Notes: generated by a model from the sequence alone, not told the origin. Counted from the first letter of the stretch, positions 26,201 to 34,388 are shown. The stretch: DNA of 36,665 bases from Verrucomicrobiota bacterium (GCA_903970595.1 CAJCJI010000299.1:1-36665), one strand, 5' to 3'. Numbers and translations are program-made.

Positions 26201-28188
26201 CAGCTATCCTTAGCATCCATGGTGCGAGCTTCAGCTTGGGAGAAGCGAGCGAATAATTGCCGGGCTCGCGCGGTGAGGGCGGAAGTGTCCACGCTGACTT
26301 CTTCCCCAGTTACGCCCGGCGCGGATTGCGCAATTCCGACGCAAGAGCCATCGGCTGTGGCCGGTCGAGGGGCGGCTATCTGCAGCTCTAGTTTTTCCAG
26401 GCTATTTGCCACCAAGCCCAATTGATATTCCAGCTGATTGAATCTGCGCACGATGCGACTCGTCCCGAAAAACATTCTCCAGAGCCAATGGTTCGCCTTC
26501 TTCTGCTCCGTGATGAGATGATCCAGACCCGCTAACCGCAGTCCGACTTCATAGGTTTTCGCCTCGCTCGACCGGCTCAATTGAGCAATAACGCTGGCTT
26601 TACCGTGTCCAGCTCGCAGACGGCCGAGGTAAAAGCGTTCGCCATCTACATCCGGCGAGCGTCCGAGCAGGCTTTGATATGCTGCCGCCAGAAACACGGA
26701 ACCGTGTAAATCCAGAAGTTGATCGACATGTTGAATGGGGGGCATATGTGAGGATTGATTGATGAATTGATGTTGGAGGTTCTGGGGATCGGCGGGTGCC
26801 GCTGGTGCTGATAGTGAATCCTGACGCGGGTCGGGCGCCGGATACATCGTTTGGAGTGTTAATCGGCCAGGTGTGTAGAACTTAATCTCGCGATCGCCGC
26901 CAAAAAGGAAACCAAGCTTCCGCAAAGGGGACGATAATCGCCAAAAAATGGTGCTTTGCAACCACGAAAGTTGTGCCTCGACAAGCGCCGCCCGCTCACT
27001 TTGCCGGACAAGGTTCTCGCGAAGTAATGCTTCAAGGCCATGTGCCGCTTCGATCTGCCGATTGAGTTCTGCTGCTTGCAACTCGCTCGTCAATCGCGCT
27101 TCGCGCTGCGTGGCCAATGCAGCGTTGAATTCCCTCTCGCGTTCAAGCAACTCCTGCGCCCGGATTTGAGCGTCCTCAAAAGCTTGTTCCTGCAGCTTCT
27201 GCTTAAATTCGGAGAACTCACTCTCACACTTAACCATCTGCCGCTGGAGCGCGATGTAAGCCTCACTCAATTGCGACAGTCTCTCTGTGAAAACGCGCTC
27301 ACGCTCGGCACTCTGACGCGTGAGTCCGTGAACCTCGGACCGCGCCGTTTCAAGCTCTTTTTGTGCTTCCTCCCGGTGCAGGCGCTCGCGCTCGGCTGAG
27401 TGCGCTTCCAGTTGCTGGTATGTTTCGCGCAATGCAGCAAGCTGGTTTGAGAGCTTGGCAACTGCCTCCGCGTGATACCGTTTGACCGATCCTATCGCCC
27501 ACGCATATTCCGAGAGTTCGAAGCCGTCGAAGATGCAGGGGCCGTGGAGAAATGCTCCTTTAAGCTCGCCGTGAGCAGCGGAAAGGTAGTAGCGATTCAG
27601 GCCATCAATAAATGCCAGTTCATAGCCTTTGTCGAGCACCAGGGATTCCCAGGCCTGGTGAGTTTCAACCTGGGAGTTCGGCGCGGTACTTTCTATGATC
27701 ATGATCCAGGGGCGGCGCAATGACTCCCGCCACCCCGAAAGCACCTGTCTCTCGAATCCTTCGACGTCGATTTTCAGCCAGTGAATATCGATCGACTTCA
27801 CTAAGCCGAGCAATGCATCCATGGTCAATGCTGTTACAACGGTTTCGCGAACTCCGTAGCCTTTCAGGCGATGACCCTCGGCGACGCTCGGCGAGGCTGT
27901 AGACAGCCCCGTTTCCGGTATCTCGAAGAAAGGCAAGAGTCCCTGCGTTTCGCCTATTGCGGCCTGAATGACAAGATCCTCGGGGCGTTCCCTGCGCATG
28001 AGATCGGCGTAGAACACCGTAGGTTCTATATTTATGCCGCGCCAGCCATGATCATAAAAAGCCTTGCTTACCGAGTCGACGGCCGGATGCTGAGCGCCGA
28101 TATCGATGTAGCAACCGCGTTCGATATGCCCCAGCGCACGCCAGAGCATGATGTCTTCGAAATTTTGAGCGTATGAGACAATACCCAT
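26200..28188 (-). CDS. FkbM methyltransferase - coiled coil - DUF4214 protein
   Basis: A 662-residue protein in three parts. Residues 1-210 are an FkbM methyltransferase: SYAQNFEDIMLWRAL (5-19), GCYIDIGAQHPAVDSVSKAF (25-44), INIEP (52-56) and IHWLKIDVEGFERQVLSGWR (135-154). Residues about 235-410 are highly charged, with Glu/Arg/Gln heptads (AERERLHREEAQKELETARS), predicting a long coiled coil. Residues about 497-548 match DUF4214: FLAAAYQSLLGRSPDVDGER and IAQLSRSSEAKTY. A short second coil ends the protein. It may methylate the chain while the coil measures or bridges, as in polymer-length regulators; that role is inference. The ATG at 28188 starts directly at the conserved domain. It is coupled to the large GT by a one-base stop/start overlap and lies 77 bases after kpsT. 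Confidence 0.85.
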   Translation of the reverse strand: MGIVSYAQNFEDIMLWRALGHIERGCYIDIGAQHPAVDSVSKAFYDHGWRGINIEPTVFYADLMRRERPEDLVIQAAIGETQGLLPFFEIPETGLSTASPSVAEGHRLKGYGVRETVVTALTMDALLGLVKSIDIHWLKIDVEGFERQVLSGWRESLRRPWIMIIESTAPNSQVETHQAWESLVLDKGYELAFIDGLNRYYLSAAHGELKGAFLHGPCIFDGFELSEYAWAIGSVKRYHAEAVAKLSNQLAALRETYQQLEAHSAERERLHREEAQKELETARSEVHGLTRQSAERERVFTERLSQLSEAYIALQRQMVKCESEFSEFKQKLQEQAFEDAQIRAQELLEREREFNAALATQREARLTSELQAAELNRQIEAAHGLEALLRENLVRQSERAALVEAQLSWLQSTIFWRLSSPLRKLGFLFGGDREIKFYTPGRLTLQTMYPAPDPRQDSLSAPAAPADPQNLQHQFINQSSHMPPIQHVDQLLDLHGSVFLAAAYQSLLGRSPDVDGERFYLGRLRAGHGKASVIAQLSRSSEAKTYEVGLRLAGLDHLITEQKKANHWLWRMFFGTSRIVRRFNQLEYQLGLVANSLEKLELQIAAPRPATADGSCVGIAQSAPGVTGEEVSVDTSALTARARQLFARFSQAEARTMDAKDS

Positions 28189-28265
28189 GTTCGATCTGTC
28201 CGCCGGGTCACGGACTCTCTCAGCCACTGGCCCATGTAACAGCGAAGCTGTGATTGCCTGGCACT

Positions 28266-29300
28266 CTATTGCTGATTTTGCGGCAGCAAGCGCGTTTTAG
28301 CCTCTTCACTGTTTAGAAAATCTCTGATCCAGTTCGGCAACTCGTTTTGAAGACCATTCACCTTCAGCCTTTGTACGTGACTGGCAAATCCCGCAGGATC
28401 GGGAATCCGCCCAAGAACATGCTTATAGAGAGCGTCCACCAACTGCTCCGGACTGGGGCCCTCGCATTCGGAAGCCCCCGCATTGGCTGCGACTCCGCCG
28501 GCCGAAGCCGCGATATCCTGTACGTTCGGCAACACCGAAGCTTGCTTTTCGGACGCTAATGGCAGAACTGAGGAAGCCAGGCCTTCGGCCGATGAACTAT
28601 CGACAGGGCGGACCTCGGCAGCTTGCCGCCCGGAGTTCGATTTCAACGATGACTCAAGCTCTTGATAGGCCTTCATAGCCTCTCGTATATCTTCAAAATA
28701 ATGCGCCTTTCCCCCTGATAGCACCAATCCCGAATCGCACACCTCCTGTACAAATACGGCATCGTGGGAGGCAAGTACCAGCGCGCGATCAGAACGACGA
28801 TCGAACAAATGCTCGCGGCAGCGATCATGGAATCTCTTGTCGCCGACGAGTATTACTTCATCGATCAAGTAGCACTGGAACTCTATCGTGAGCGACAACG
28901 CGAATGCCAGTCGCGCGCGCATTCCGGATGAATATGTCTTGACCGGTTGATAAAGGAACTTGCCCAGTTCGGAAAAATCCTCGACGAACGCCCGCATTTG
29001 TTCGAAGTCGATGCCATAAACTCGCGATATGAATCGCATGTTGTCGATGCCGGTCAAGCTGCCCTGAAACGCGCCGGTAAATCCCAGCGGCCAGGAAACC
29101 GACATCTGGTGATCCACGGTGCCGCTGGTTGGAAGCTCAACTTTTCCAAGCAGCCGGATCAGCGTCGATTTGCCCGCGCCATTTTTTCCGATCACGGCGA
29201 GCTTTTGCCCAGGCCGCAATTGAAAGGTAACGTCATCCAGCACCACGTTTGCCCACCCGTGGCTGCGATAAATCTTGCGCAAGTTCGAGGCGTAAATCAT
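28266..29300 (-). CDS. kpsT: Capsule ABC transporter ATPase KpsT with C-terminal DUF4214 extension
   Basis: A 344-residue ATPase that powers export of the lipid-linked capsule through KpsM. Walker A GKNGAGKST is at residues 38-46, the signature YSSGMRARLAFAL at 123-135, Walker B CYLIDEVILVGD at 143-154 and the switch His in LASHD at 176-180. The ATPase proper ends near residue 215, the full length of ordinary KpsT. A further 120 or so residues follow: a Ser/Ala-rich linker (about 218-282), then a DUF4214-like module (LVDALYKHVLGRIPDPAGFA, 288-307, and IRDFLNSEEAKTRL). O-antigen Wzt proteins also carry C-terminal extensions, but those are beta-sandwich glycan-binding domains, not this. The ATG at 29300 overlaps the kpsM stop (ATGA). 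Confidence 0.93.
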   Translation of the reverse strand: MIYASNLRKIYRSHGWANVVLDDVTFQLRPGQKLAVIGKNGAGKSTLIRLLGKVELPTSGTVDHQMSVSWPLGFTGAFQGSLTGIDNMRFISRVYGIDFEQMRAFVEDFSELGKFLYQPVKTYSSGMRARLAFALSLTIEFQCYLIDEVILVGDKRFHDRCREHLFDRRSDRALVLASHDAVFVQEVCDSGLVLSGGKAHYFEDIREAMKAYQELESSLKSNSGRQAAEVRPVDSSSAEGLASSVLPLASEKQASVLPNVQDIAASAGGVAANAGASECEGPSPEQLVDALYKHVLGRIPDPAGFASHVQRLKVNGLQNELPNWIRDFLNSEEAKTRLLPQNQQ

Positions 29301-30127
29301 TCGATGACGATGTGCTGTCTTACCCGACGGCATAGCATCAGCCCCACCGTAACCATTCCAACACAGACAAAAGTCACGTACGGGAGACTGTAATGCACGC
29401 GAACATCCGGACCGAACTGCCCGGCGCGAACCAATTCGTAGGCGTTGACGCTTGGCAGAAATAACGCATACTTCTGGGCCCGATCAGGCAACCAATCCAC
29501 CATATACAAAAAGCCACACAGAGGCACCATGATATAACCGAGTGGCCCGATCAGCTTTTCGGTCCACTCGTACATCTCCGTCATGCAGGCGACAATCAAC
29601 GCCGTCCCGGTTGCATAGAGTATGTGGTACGTCCAGCCCAGATAAAAGAAGCCCCAGTCCTTAGGGAATTCATAGAGTCCCAATGTAAAGAAAATAAAAG
29701 AAACCGTGAGGTAGGCAAGAAAACAGCCGAGAATTTCGAGCACAACGCGGGCGAACAGAAGATCCAGCGCCGTAACCTGCTTGTGGTACAGCAAACTGGC
29801 GTTGCTGCGAAAGCAAAATAGCGAACGGGCGAGCGAGTGGCGCCAGAGCAGCAGCGGCATGTATCCGGTAATCGTAAATGCGACTACCGCTATGCCGTGT
29901 TCATAGCGTCCCTTGGTGATCGACCAGAGTATTGTTACCGCTGTGCAAAACAGCAACGGCTCCGCCATAACCCACAGAAAGCCGAGATTGTCGCGACCAT
30001 AGCGCGTGTGCAGTTCGCGCATCATCAAAGCCCAGATTACGATGATCTGCACTCGAAACGCTTTTACAAAACCGTAAGGATTCGCGCCCCCGCGCGGAAC
30101 GGAATCAGTAGTGGCGGCGATATTCAT
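29297..30127 (-). CDS. kpsM: Capsule ABC transporter permease KpsM
   Basis: A 276-residue inner-membrane permease of the ABC-2 type that flips the capsule polymer with KpsT. The cytoplasmic N-terminal segment contains IVIWALMMRELHTRYGRDNLGFLW, shown here as one stretch from about residue 29 whose key part is RELHTRYG..LGFLW, the classic KpsM/CtrC/BexB entry helix. About six hydrophobic helices follow (for example AEPLLFCTAVTILWS, VVLEILGCFLAYLTVSFIFF and LPYVTFVCVGMVTVGLMLC). The gate region LYMVDWLPDRAQKYALFLPS near residue 210-230 is also typical. It begins 14 bases after kpsE and overlaps kpsT by four bases, so kpsE-kpsM-kpsT is one translationally linked unit. Confidence 0.95.
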   Translation of the reverse strand: MNIAATTDSVPRGGANPYGFVKAFRVQIIVIWALMMRELHTRYGRDNLGFLWVMAEPLLFCTAVTILWSITKGRYEHGIAVVAFTITGYMPLLLWRHSLARSLFCFRSNASLLYHKQVTALDLLFARVVLEILGCFLAYLTVSFIFFTLGLYEFPKDWGFFYLGWTYHILYATGTALIVACMTEMYEWTEKLIGPLGYIMVPLCGFLYMVDWLPDRAQKYALFLPSVNAYELVRAGQFGPDVRVHYSLPYVTFVCVGMVTVGLMLCRRVRQHIVIE

Positions 30128-30141
30128 TCATCAATCCGGAC

Positions 30142-31320
30142 TCAATCCTGGGCGTGTTCGCGAACACCGGCGAGCAGTAGTTTGCCGACCGAGTAACCCA
30201 TGAAACAGCTGATCAGAACGATCAAAAATGACTTGATACGTTTGGGAAACAGGGCTTTGTCAGGCAGATTTGGCTCCACCACGCGGTCAAGATAAATGCT
30301 CTGCCGACGTGCTTCCACTCGAGCGGATTCAAGGGAGGCCATGCTTGCCGCAAGCTCTTTTGCAGCGAACTCCTGCTTGAGGATCAGTTGCTCATATTCC
30401 GAGATTTTTGGTGCCATCGATCCGCTGCCACCGGCAAGCCGTGCCCGCTGGCTCGCGATCTGGCCTTCCAGAGCCGTCACGTGCTCCTCCAGGTCCGAAT
30501 GCAATGGACTGCCCGGTGAATTGTTGTCCAATTCCGCCAAGCGCGTCTTGGTCATCGCCAATTCTGCCTGCATCTTCGCCAACATCTCGACAATAGCACC
30601 AGAGGACTTGGCAGGATCCAGCATCGATTCACGGGTGCGGTACGCCAGCACGTTCTGCTCGGCCTCCACCACGCGTTCCTCGGAGAGTTTCACCTCGGTT
30701 TCCGCTTCACGGACAGAATTCTGGTGTGCGCGCTCATTCATACGGTTGACCAGCGACTCACTTTCCTTGAGTAGCAGGTTTGCGATCAACTGCGAGTCTT
30801 CCGGCCTGAACGCCTTAACCGTCAGGGTAGTGATGCCCGTCATGGTGTCCAGTACCACGTCGACGCGATATTGATAATAGCGAAAGAAATCCTCCGCCTG
30901 TTCGTGAAAAATGATATTGGGGTAGCGCGCCAGAAAGTCTGCTTCGGGACGATTGAAGATTTCACGCAAATTGACTTGTTTTTCCAGGGCGGTGATCGCG
31001 TCACGGGAAAGTATGAAATCGTTTACGGCGTAGTCGTCATCCTGCGCGCGACTGATCCCGGCACCTTGCAACAGACTGGACAGCCCACCCATCGACTGCA
31101 TATGGGATGGCGAACGCACAACAAAGCTCGCCTCGGAGGCATACAGATCCGAGGCGATCAAAAAATAGTAAATTGCCGTGATCAGTGACGGCAATATGAT
31201 GAATATCAATGAACCACGATATTGATGCGCCAACGCGATGACACGCTGCAGCCGCGTTTGCGGCGCGGTCATTTTGCGAATGTTTTCTATGAACAATTCG
31301 TGCTTCGGAATATCATTCAT
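30142..31320 (-). CDS. kpsE: Capsule export inner-membrane protein KpsE (PCP/MPA family, CtrB/BexC-like)
   Basis: A 392-residue polysaccharide co-polymerase-type protein that joins the KpsMT transporter to the outer-membrane OPX lipoprotein. It has one transmembrane helix near the N-terminus (about 36-56, LIFIILPSLITAIYYFLIAS) and another near the C-terminus (about 363-383, SFLIVLISCFMGYSVGKLLL). Between them lie a periplasmic part, starting SDLYASEASFVVRSP, and a long coiled coil (about 190-345, rich in Glu, Ala, Leu and Arg). The family motif PNLPDKALFPKR precedes the last helix. No clear ribosome site precedes the ATG at 31320. The 139-base gap upstream contains an inverted repeat and an AT-rich stretch that may serve as promoter or operator. 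Confidence 0.93.
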   Translation of the reverse strand: MNDIPKHELFIENIRKMTAPQTRLQRVIALAHQYRGSLIFIILPSLITAIYYFLIASDLYASEASFVVRSPSHMQSMGGLSSLLQGAGISRAQDDDYAVNDFILSRDAITALEKQVNLREIFNRPEADFLARYPNIIFHEQAEDFFRYYQYRVDVVLDTMTGITTLTVKAFRPEDSQLIANLLLKESESLVNRMNERAHQNSVREAETEVKLSEERVVEAEQNVLAYRTRESMLDPAKSSGAIVEMLAKMQAELAMTKTRLAELDNNSPGSPLHSDLEEHVTALEGQIASQRARLAGGSGSMAPKISEYEQLILKQEFAAKELAASMASLESARVEARRQSIYLDRVVEPNLPDKALFPKRIKSFLIVLISCFMGYSVGKLLLAGVREHAQD

Positions 31321-31412
31321 TTGATGCAGACAAAACGTTGTTCAGGTTACAAGATTTGTGGATTAGGCACTGTCGCAATGCTCTGACAGATGATGGCGCA
31401 ATTTATATCCAT

Positions 31413-31448
31413 TTAGCCCAGCTTAACATTGTCACACCTATGGGCTAA
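31413..31448. repeat. 8-bp inverted repeat between the LtaS-like gene and kpsE
   Basis: TTAGCCCA (31413-31420) and TGGGCTAA (31441-31448) are perfect inverted arms with a 20-base spacer. The repeat lies 11 bases after the stop of the LtaS-like gene and about 93 bases before the kpsE ATG, on the leftward transcript. There is no run of U after the second arm, so it is not a classical terminator. A TATAAA (minus strand, 31402-31407) sits just beyond it, so it could be an operator for kpsEMT. This is a structural observation; the function is inferred. Confidence 0.5.
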
Positions 31449-31459
31449 GTATCGCCCTT

Positions 31460-33034
31460 TCAGCGCGCGGCCCGCGCAAATTCCTCGAACGGGGCGCTGA
31501 GCTTTTGCGGCATGTGCAGGGCATCCAGCACCGCGCCGGCCAGATCCTGTGCACAGATGTCCCTGCGCAAGGCCTTGTTGGCCCCAGGACGCCATAACAG
31601 GTAGTCGCTGCGCAAATCCCTGAATTCAAGCTGCTTGAATACCGATGAGAATGCCGGCAAATGATCGCCATAAAACGCCAGCACGCCGGGCGACCGGTTC
31701 GCGCCGAGGGTGTTGCTCAGCACCTTGAGCATCTGGTCCGCACTTCTCAGGCTTTGCAGATAGCGCTCCAACGCCACCTTCTCCTCCTGGGGAAGCGCGA
31801 GCCCGGATAGCAGGTTGATGGGAAGCCCCCCGGGCGGGGCGATCCACGGGCCATGGTTTTCCATGGTGATCACGAATACGAAGACGTTCGGGCCATACTT
31901 TTCCACGAATTCGGCCGCTTTGCGGGCAGCCTCCACGTCGGAAATGTAGCCGTTGATGCGCTGCGCCCCGTCGAATGCCTCGTCGCCCAGAAACTCGTCG
32001 AAGCCCAGGTTGGGCATGACCCGGTCGCGCCCATAAAAGGTTCGATCAAAGGGATGCAGGCAGATTGTCCTGTAACCCTCGGCGCGCAGCCGCCATGCCA
32101 GCGAAGCAACGGGCACACTGATGAAGCGATGATAGGGATTGAAGCGATCCAATCCGATGACTGCATCGCTCATTCCAGAAAGAACCGCGAACTCGGTGCG
32201 CACGGTGTTGGCGCCCCAACTTGGGACCTCCAGCCTGCCCCACTGCACGCCCGATCTCTGGCAGCGGTCGAACGTCGGCAGCAGCCCTCGGCTGATCCCC
32301 GGATGCAGGCGTCGCGCGTCGAAAAACGATTCGCATTGCACCATCACCACCGGCTGGGCAGTGGCTTGGCACGAATGAGCCGGATTGGATGTGACCACGG
32401 GCAGGGCGGCGGTCTGCCGCACCGCCCGCTCGCCTTTGGCGATGATGCCGTAGGCAATCAGCACGCAAAGCGGGCCGAAGCTTGCGGCATCGTGGAACGG
32501 ATCGCCGGCAAACGGGTACCGTCTCAAGGCCCTGGCCATGCGCGTACTGAAGCGGCCGCCGAGGAGCCAGCCTGTGACGATACTCAAGCCGAGGAGCAGC
32601 AAGGCCGGCCAGGGTGTCAGCATCCACGCGGCCGTCTCCAGCCGGAACAACAGCACAAAAAAGCCGATGACCGCTGTCGCCGCGATCAGCACCCTGCCCT
32701 TGTGCGGAAACGGCAGCGCCAGGCGGGGATGGCGGAAAATGTCGAAGGCCTGGAACACGTCTGTGAAGACCACGGGCTCGGCCAGGACCTTGATCTTGGC
32801 GTGATCGGCATAGGCATAGCCGGCGGACAGCGCCAGCGTGATCACCCCGGCAAAAAGCGGCCTGGCCGTGGCTGCGGCACACAGGGCAAAGCATGCGGCG
32901 GGAAGCGCCATGTCCAGCAGCAGCAGCGCCGACCATCGCGGCAGCGCCCGGCTGGCGGCGCGCAATACCATCCAGCCGCAAAACGCCAGTGCGAGGCCCG
33001 CCGCAAGGGAATGCAGGTTGATCAAGGATTGCAT
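31460..33034 (-). CDS. LtaS-like alkaline-phosphatase-superfamily membrane enzyme (phosphoglycerol/phosphoethanolamine transferase or sulfatase type)
   Basis: A 524-residue inner-membrane protein. The first 165 residues hold about five transmembrane helices. A periplasmic catalytic domain follows with the LtaS/MdoB pattern: VVMVQCESFFD (229-239, metal-binding Glu235), WGANTVRTEFAVLSG (273-287, presumed nucleophile Thr277), YRTICLHPFDRTFYGRD (321-337), MENHGPW (391-397) and FYGDHLP (454-460, Asp457/His458). Such enzymes move phosphoglycerol or phosphoethanolamine from phospholipid to a glycan, or hydrolyse esters. It begins four bases after the kpsS stop, so it is tied to capsule assembly and may decorate the polymer or its lipid end in the periplasm. 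The ATG at 33034 was chosen because the frame upstream overlaps kpsS without sense. Confidence 0.82.
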   Translation of the reverse strand: MQSLINLHSLAAGLALAFCGWMVLRAASRALPRWSALLLLDMALPAACFALCAAATARPLFAGVITLALSAGYAYADHAKIKVLAEPVVFTDVFQAFDIFRHPRLALPFPHKGRVLIAATAVIGFFVLLFRLETAAWMLTPWPALLLLGLSIVTGWLLGGRFSTRMARALRRYPFAGDPFHDAASFGPLCVLIAYGIIAKGERAVRQTAALPVVTSNPAHSCQATAQPVVMVQCESFFDARRLHPGISRGLLPTFDRCQRSGVQWGRLEVPSWGANTVRTEFAVLSGMSDAVIGLDRFNPYHRFISVPVASLAWRLRAEGYRTICLHPFDRTFYGRDRVMPNLGFDEFLGDEAFDGAQRINGYISDVEAARKAAEFVEKYGPNVFVFVITMENHGPWIAPPGGLPINLLSGLALPQEEKVALERYLQSLRSADQMLKVLSNTLGANRSPGVLAFYGDHLPAFSSVFKQLEFRDLRSDYLLWRPGANKALRRDICAQDLAGAVLDALHMPQKLSAPFEEFARAAR

Positions 33035-33038
33035 GGAG

Positions 33039-34388
33039 TTATTCGGGAATGGCTTCCGCGCCTTCCCAGCTGCCGGCATCGGGTTCCTGCGCAGGCTGCC
33101 CACGCAGATCCAGCGGACGCCCATCGGCCACCGCCCCGGTCTGCGGCAGCCGGACCGGGTAGTCCCTGACTGCCGACTCGAGCCGCGACACTGCGCCATT
33201 CACCGCCAGGGCCAGCCCCATGCTGCTGTAAAAACCGCCGTTCACCTGGGTGCGTGCCGCAACCACGCGGCGGAAGGCATCGAAGGTGGCGGCGTCCGGC
33301 GGCGTCCGGCGGCGCCAGAAGTCGTCCAGGCCGCCTTGAAAGGTCAGACCCGGCATATCGTAAATCGCATACCCCATGGCCGTCACCGGAATGCCGAAGG
33401 TCAGCGCCAGGATGCCCATCGTGCTGTTCACGGTGACGAGGCCCAGGCTGCCCTGGACCAGCTGATCCGGGCTGCCGCCCCGCAGGAACACCACTCTTCC
33501 GCTCAAGCCCGCTGCCGCGGCATATTCGCGGGTGATGCGTCCCAGCGGCACCACGCCGGTGTCGAGCGGATGCTCGGTGATCACCAGCAGCGCATCGGCC
33601 GGCGCGGAGCGGGCGAAGGAGTCGATGACCTTGCGGATCGCCGGCGCCATGCGGCCGAAAGGCGAATGAAAGCGGATTTGAGAGTCGGCATCCAGCTGCA
33701 GCGGGAAGAGGAAATACGGCTGCCCGCCGCCCAGGATCTGCTGCAGCCGGGCGGCGTTACGCCGCCGGCTCAGCGGCTTCAGGGGAAAGCGCCGCGCCCC
33801 CGCCGCATATTCACGCAGCGGATGCCAGGGCTTGTGCGTCCGGTAGGCCGGGAAGTACCAGGAGAACAGGATGGTGCTCAGATTATAGAGCACGTCCTCG
33901 GCGGCCCTGCGCAGGAAGTTGCTGCGTACCGCTACACCCGGGTCCCAGCGGTCGAGGACGGCGGCGGCGTCCTTGAACCATTCCGGATCGCGCGGCATCA
34001 GCGAATTCCGGTTCACCCCGCCGCCCTCCAGCGTGACCCAGTTGGGACGCAGATACCCCTCTTCGAACACATGTACGCGGATGCCGCGGCGTCGCGCCAG
34101 TTGTGAGGCGACACGATGCGCCGGCCGGCAGTCGCCGAACAGCACAATGTCGGTAATCGCGCCGCGCACCAGCATTTCGGCGAGAAATCCGGGCCATTGC
34201 TCCGGCGTTCCCCGGAAATCGAGCGCGCCGGGCAAACGCCAGAAGAGGCGATCTCCGCCGTTGAAATTGATCCGGTGAACCGCATGCCCCTGCCCGCGCA
34301 GGCGGCGGGCAAGATTGCTGAAGAAAGTGCCGATCGGGCCTTGCAGGAACAGATAACTGCGCCTGGGATCGGCGGCGGTCTCTTCCAT
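33039..34388 (-). CDS. kpsS: Capsule beta-Kdo transferase KpsS/LipB
   Basis: A 449-residue cytoplasmic enzyme that adds the first beta-Kdo to phosphatidylglycerol, starting the linker for ABC-exported capsules. Family blocks seen are YLFLQGPIGTFFSNLARRLR (near the N-terminus), HRINFNGGD, HVFEEGYLRPNWVTLEGGGV, FLFPLQLDADSQIRFHSPF, VITEHPLDTGV, TVNSTMGILALTFGIPVTAM and TQVNGGFYSSMG. I prefer the ATG at 34388, which has a GGAG site eight bases upstream and starts close to the conserved core. An in-frame ATG at 34463 would add 25 residues but has no visible ribosome site. It is the first gene of the leftward arm, while its functional partner, the KpsC-like gene, is 22 kb away on the other strand. 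Confidence 0.92.
   Translation of the reverse strand: MEETAADPRRSYLFLQGPIGTFFSNLARRLRGQGHAVHRINFNGGDRLFWRLPGALDFRGTPEQWPGFLAEMLVRGAITDIVLFGDCRPAHRVASQLARRRGIRVHVFEEGYLRPNWVTLEGGGVNRNSLMPRDPEWFKDAAAVLDRWDPGVAVRSNFLRRAAEDVLYNLSTILFSWYFPAYRTHKPWHPLREYAAGARRFPLKPLSRRRNAARLQQILGGGQPYFLFPLQLDADSQIRFHSPFGRMAPAIRKVIDSFARSAPADALLVITEHPLDTGVVPLGRITREYAAAAGLSGRVVFLRGGSPDQLVQGSLGLVTVNSTMGILALTFGIPVTAMGYAIYDMPGLTFQGGLDDFWRRRTPPDAATFDAFRRVVAARTQVNGGFYSSMGLALAVNGAVSRLESAVRDYPVRLPQTGAVADGRPLDLRGQPAQEPDAGSWEGAEAIPE
33291..33310. repeat. 10-bp tandem duplication inside kpsS
   Basis: GGCGTCCGGC occurs twice head to tail (33291-33300 and 33301-33310) and is followed by GGCG. The unit is not a multiple of three, so loss or gain of a copy would shift the kpsS frame. 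The present copy number keeps the protein in frame with normal family motifs on both sides. Confidence 0.6.

Noticed and set aside
28239..28251. Hairpin ACAGC-GAA-GCTGT between kpsT and the FkbM gene as a terminator
   Set aside because: The stem is only five pairs and no U run follows on the minus strand, so it should not stop transcription.
31853..34106. Plus-strand open frames of about 420-440 codons opposite the LtaS-like and kpsS genes
   Set aside because: His/Arg/Gln-rich antisense shadows without any domain pattern.
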